The position numbers were made by a program, and so were the translations under genes. This document shows, piece by piece, positions 37,101 to 43,100 of a stretch of DNA of 64,000 nt (positions within the stretch are counted from its first letter, which is position 1; every line of letters begins with the position of its first letter). Source of the stretch: Diphasiastrum complanatum (Eukaryota > Streptophyta > Lycopodiopsida > Lycopodiales > Lycopodiaceae); NCBI GenBank assembly GCA_029204225.1, contig CM055100.1:19434655-19498654 (forward strand), read 5' to 3'. The notes under the pieces were generated by a model. It saw nothing but the letters and a program-made list of their open reading frames with translations. It ran no database searches and was not told the origin of the DNA.

Positions 37101-40100
37101 AACCGTAGCTCGAGGTTCGAACTGCGATTCATGCAACTTTGATAGGGACAAAGTGTTGGAGACAAGAGCACAGTTAAAGGCTTTCTCACACGCAATCTTA
37201 ACATTAGACATAGAGATTGAGGTAGGCCAGTATACACTACGAAAGGAAGAGGGAAACCTCACATTTCATCTACAAATGTTAAGATTGAGGGCTCTGTGTT
37301 TGCTTCCTCTTTGAGAGATAGTGACTCGGCTTCTTCGAAGGCGGCGAATGATAAATAGACATGTTATTAGAGTTTTTATACTTTATTGTATGATATCGAA
37401 TTCCATATTTTAATTTGTCTATAGAGCTCCTATCCAACATGGAGTTGATTGTATGAGCAGTGACAGTAGTTGGTAATGCATGATGCCACTTTTAAATTCA
37501 TGATTTCATTTCAATTGACAGTAGGTAAGATGTGTCAGCTTTGATAATGGAAGTAATAAGTTTCTCAGTTTGCTAATTCACACATTTTCTAGGACTTGGT
37601 ATTGTAGACATATTAAAGTTTTAAGTACAAACACTTAAGCACCCTTAACCCATGCAAACTACATTTCAGCTCCCAAATACCCCCTAAAACAGTACCTCCA
37701 CAAAACAATTCAATAAATGTATTTTTCACTACAAGTTCACTAAAGAAAATATTTAGAACATTCCAATATGTGTGTTCCGTACACATTCCAAAACACAACA
37801 AGCCAAACATTGTGCATGATGCTCCTAAGTAGCCATATATGTAAAATGTAAGTAGAACTAACACCCACATGTAGGGTGATCAAAAGCAAGGACAACAGAA
37901 ATGTTGAATTAGAAAATACGAAGTGTGTAACAACCTAAAAGATGGATCAATGAAAATTTACTTATAGATATCCAAATGAAAAATTGGACAAGGATGCAAG
38001 GCGGAGTATGGTAAGGAAAAAATGACATGGCAAGATTTGAGAGAATGTGCACAAAAACATGAGAGATGAAGTGAATGAAGTGACACAAACCCTCAAAGAA
38101 GGGAACTTGATTTTCCTCACCTCTAGGCGTCATAATGACAAGTTGTAAAGTGCATTAGAAGAACCCTCTTGTAGAAAGAAGAGTGATGTAAATGCATCCA
38201 AAAAAGGGAATGATACAGTACAAAAAATATAAAAGCCTAAAACCTAATGATCCAAACATATCCTTATGGCTTATTTATACTATTTGGAATAGTTAGATCT
38301 ATGATTTCCTTATTAGGGTCCAATAATAGCACAAATAATGCAAACGTCAATACTAAATGGCTATTAATAAATGATAAAAGTTTAGTTTCAATTATCAAAA
38401 ACAAACAAAATAGCCCAAATAAAGGTCCAAATACAAATGACTAAAATAATATAATAAAATGGGGCACTAGACCAAAGAAATAGCTTGTCTAAATTATGTA
38501 TCCTCCCCAACAAAGAAAGCATACACCAATGTTAATGCTAAACTGATCCCCAAATATAATAACAAAGACGTCACAAAGTCCACCTTGTAAGTCTTAAGAG
38601 AACAAATTTTGAATTTATAAGCACTGCTGCATCTTACATGTGTAGCATTTTGCCTGAATTTGTCCTCAAGCATTTATACACATAACAAACTAGTAAGTAT
38701 CTAGCACTTCAAACACAAATAACTTAAGTCTAGATTTCAACATTCAACATTTAAGCAAGAAGATGAGCATCTTTACTCGAGAATGAAATGTCGAACAAGA
38801 AATTGATATACTTTCCCTCTCATTAATTGGAAATGAAATAACCAAGTTACTTTCTATGGTAGCTCAAAGACATGTATGAACATTGAAGACATCCCCACCA
38901 TGGTTAACGCCAAACACTGGGATGTCTCGTTACGCCCAATGATGTCATTGCGAACAGTATTTATCACTAGTCGAAGAAAGTCATGATTCTCGTTCAGCAA
39001 ACATGATGTCACAATATATCCAACCCGATTATCACAACGAGCAACCAAATGCAAGTTAATAGAAATAATTTTGCATGGTGAAATGAGTTAAAAGAGCAAA
39101 AACAAAAGGTAGAATTCTAAAAAAAATTGTGATGTAAAAGAGCTCAATCTTTCTAAGTTCTATCTAGTGCTCATCAAAATTTGTTATACTTCCAATGCCA
39201 ATTTATCCCCATCCCATGACTTTTGGTTATGTTAACATAAACTTAAAATTTCGATACAAAATTGCTTATACGTCCAATGACAATTTATCCCCATCCCATG
39301 ACTTCCAGTTATGTTAACAGTTGGAATTTAGATATAGAATCGCTTCAAAGGCATAGGGATTGATCAAAAAATTGTCACTTTTCTATAGTGTGTTAAACTC
39401 CCCTTTGGAGTTAATCAAAATGACCATTCATGAGGTCGTTGAACTACAATGGTCAAAGTTCGTGGACTACAAAGCCTAATTAGGGAGTCAACGGGAGGGC
39501 CCAAATAGTTTTTGCTAATCCAGCCCAAGAGACTTGAGGATGAAGCTACATGTTAATTTAGAAATATGAGGTGAGAGCTTTTGGCTAGATTCTTAGCGTT
39601 TGCAAAGTTTCATGGCTATTGATAGCAAACATGGCACAATATAAATACAACCATTTTGCGAAACTATTATAGAAGAGTTCAACCAAGACATTAGCATTGA
39701 AGGCTCTCATACGACTAGCGAAATTCAGCAAGAACATTCAATGTATGGATACTGTTCTTTGTTGAAGTTACTCTAACAATCAATTTGTGTAGTAAACCAC
39801 TAAAGTTGGGTGTTGAGCAAGTCCTCGCTCCTTCAAATTTGCCTTTAGCAATAAAACCTAAACAACCACTACGTACAATTGGTGGCAAGATATTTTTCCA
39901 TAGGGTTGTAACAATGTTATCATAGCTTATGTATTTGTCGTAATGTTGTCTTAAAAATATTGTTTTTCAAGCTATGATCCAAGCAAGGACATGTCATATT
40001 TAACATTATTTGGCTTAAACATGTAAATTTCTCATTCTAGGCTCATATTTTGGCCAAAGTGTATTGAAGGTGTCTGTAGAGAAATAGCATGTTCTAGAAG

Positions 40101-43100
40101 CACTAGTGATGCATGTTTCTTCATCTAAGTAGTAATTACATGAATTTCACAAAATTTCTATGTAGTCTTTGTTTTGGTTTGAACTTAGCATTGTGCTTTG
40201 AGAATAATATCATTGCTAGATCTAATTGAAACTTCTATAGGTCTCTAATAAACCTAATTAGAGTGCTTGTAATGTCTCGTTGATGCCATGCAAAGCTTGG
40301 AAGCTGTTTTGAAGAAATTCCTTCATAGAAAGTGCACCCTCCTACTATTTTCTTGGGACTTCACCGCTCACATGCGTGAACAATACGACCTCTGGTGACG
40401 TGGAAGCCCTCTTGCTAACCTCACCTCCCTTTGTACTTATTTTCACTTAAGTTGGAGAAATTTTGAGTCTATCAACTAATAAAAGCAATTTCCTATAATA
40501 GGTAATCAATAATGACGTACAGAACATCAAGTCTGAGTGGGGAACACCTCCGATACCAACCTATCGATTTGCAAGCAACTAAGTGCGGCCCTCACGGAAA
40601 TGAATAATCAAAACAGTTTGTGTAGCGAATGGAAGTTGTGCTTACACAAGTCAAGACAATATCTTTGCCAAATTTGGATTTCCAACCTGAACCGAATTCG
40701 AGGGAGAAGAAAGAGAAGAAACCTGAGGTAGTTGATGACTGGCTAACAAAATGAATAGTGTCATTTCAATCTTCACAAAATTCTAGAAGAAAAGAAAATT
40801 AACAAAGCAATTACGTTTTTCTATGGCAAAGCATCATCATGGTGGCGTGATCTATAGCCGAAACCCCCTACATGAAAGGGTTTCATGGAAATGTTTAGAG
40901 AATCGTTTGTCGTGGCGGACAATTCATATTACTATCATAAATTCATTAATTGCAAATTGGGGATAAAGAGTTTGGACTCTGAACTCCAAGAATTTATGGA
41001 TTTTTGAAATAAAGTTCCATTATTTCTAAACTAGCCCTCTAGTAGTTCATCCTAGGTTTTCCAAGCGATTATCAAACCAAATGTAGACGAAATGTGCTTT
41101 AGACTTTCGATGATGTGGTTCGATTTGCAAAGCTTATGATTCCACAATAGTGGTATCCAATAATCAATTTCAAACAAATCGATCAACATCCAGACCTAAG
41201 AAGGGAAAGAAAAAAGTTTGGGAAATTACTCATAATAAATATTTTGACAAGCTTGATAAAATGGCATCGAAACCCAAGCAAAACAAACAATTGTCCCAAA
41301 AGAAGGCTAAAAAGGCAAATCTTTGTTTTATTTGCAATAAACCTAGACAAGTGATGAGATTCTACCCAGAACGGGAGAATCCAGTGACTCAAGTTATTAA
41401 GATGCCAAATGATCAAATTTGAAACTGAAAATTGACTTGATTGATTGTGAGTGTGTATGTTCTTTCAGTAGTACTTCTTTTTTGCCTAATGATTTATTTC
41501 GTTTGAAAGGCACAATGAAAAATCAAGAACTAAGCATTCCAGTGGACAATGGATCAACTCATAATTTTATGACTAAGAGTCTTGTGCAGAAACTCAACTT
41601 GGAAAGTAATCATAGATATAAGGTATATCTAGCTTCACGACTAGAGTTGAAGACTTGGGAAGTCAAAGTACGAAAGCTCCCAATAGCGATTCAAGATTAT
41701 GAAAGACTAGTTGATTTTCACGTTTTCGATTTAGCACAAACGAATATAATTTTAGGCTATGAAGGGTTGTTTAAAAAATCTCATGAGCTAGATCTCAAGA
41801 AGCATGCGCTTTCTAATTAAGGAGGGGGATAAAGTAGTTACATTGGGAAAAATATATTCACATCCATCTGAGATGGTTTCAATGACTAATGTAATGGAAA
41901 TTTTTAATGATTCACAGTATGAAGCTTATTCTTTGTTTGCAATGCCCATTTTGAATTTTTTGAAAGTTGTGAATTTTTTTGATTCTTAACTTAGTGGGTT
42001 TAGATCAGAAGCAAACTGAAAAGGATAAGATCATAAATGGATTTCAAGATGTTTTTCTAGTTGACTTACATCATGGTTTACAGCCTTCTAAGTCAATAAA
42101 TCACATAATTCAGCTAATTCTAACAAGTAGTCATCTTATCTCTAGACAACTGTATCGATTTACTAATTAGATTCAAAATTATCTTAAGGTGGGATATAAG
42201 ACCTGTAAATCACCATGGGGTGCTCCCGTTCTTCTGAAAGCAAAAAAGATCGAGGCTTCTAGATGTATTGGATTATAGTCTATTAAAAACAAATATCCAT
42301 TACCTAGGATGGATGATTTGGTTGATCGTTTAGGTGGAGCTAAATACTTCACGAAAACTGATATTAGACCCGGATACCATCATATAAGAATTCACCTGAA
42401 CCTTTTGACCTAATAAGGATAGCTTATCAAGCAGATGATTATTCGACAAAGCTCTAGACTTGGTGTAAGTTGAGGGACACCTTTATGTTACAATGTGTTG
42501 AGGTGCTTAGTTTTGAGCTCGCAAAGAGTGCAAAGAATGGTTTTCCCCAAGATGCCTCTGAGAGAAATGAGATCAATGTGCAAATATTACTTTTTGTTAA
42601 AGGTGCTTTAGCAATGCATAGCGGACCAATGCATGCCCTTTTCCAATTATGCTTCATCCAACTCCTAAAAATCGTCAAGAGTTAGGATACAACAAGTCAC
42701 AATGATATTCACAATTGAGTAGTGAGCAAGTCCCCGCTCCTTTAATTTGGTCTTCCACTATAAAAGCTAAGCAACTACTATGGAGAATTGCCCATATGAG
42801 GTCCTTTTTCCACGAGTTTGTAACAACATGCCACCTAACCACTTTTGATATGAGGTGTCAAGTCTGATACACTTTTTCATCAAATGTAACATGCTTGCTA
42901 ACTATTAACACAATCAATAAAGGTGCATGTAGATAGCAAACGGATCTAAATGCAACTTCCATTCACCATACAAATGGCTCCAACCATCAAGAGTAGTGAA
43001 GTCACAATCACCTTGAGAATCAACACGCCATCTACCACTAAACAATCAACATGCATAACACTCACCATTTGAAACTTCTTGGGTTCAAGAGCAACATTCA

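Larger units (their letters stand above)
31698..38898 (-). other. AP2A intron 3 (7201 bp)
   Basis: The largest intron, with donor GTGGGG and acceptor TTCAG. It contains the 32.2-36.0 kb retroelement, an LTR-like segment (36.1-36.5 kb), an integrase GPY/F fragment (36.6 kb) and a hAT fragment (36.9-37.1 kb). 37.4-38.9 kb shows nothing recognised. Confidence 0.85.
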
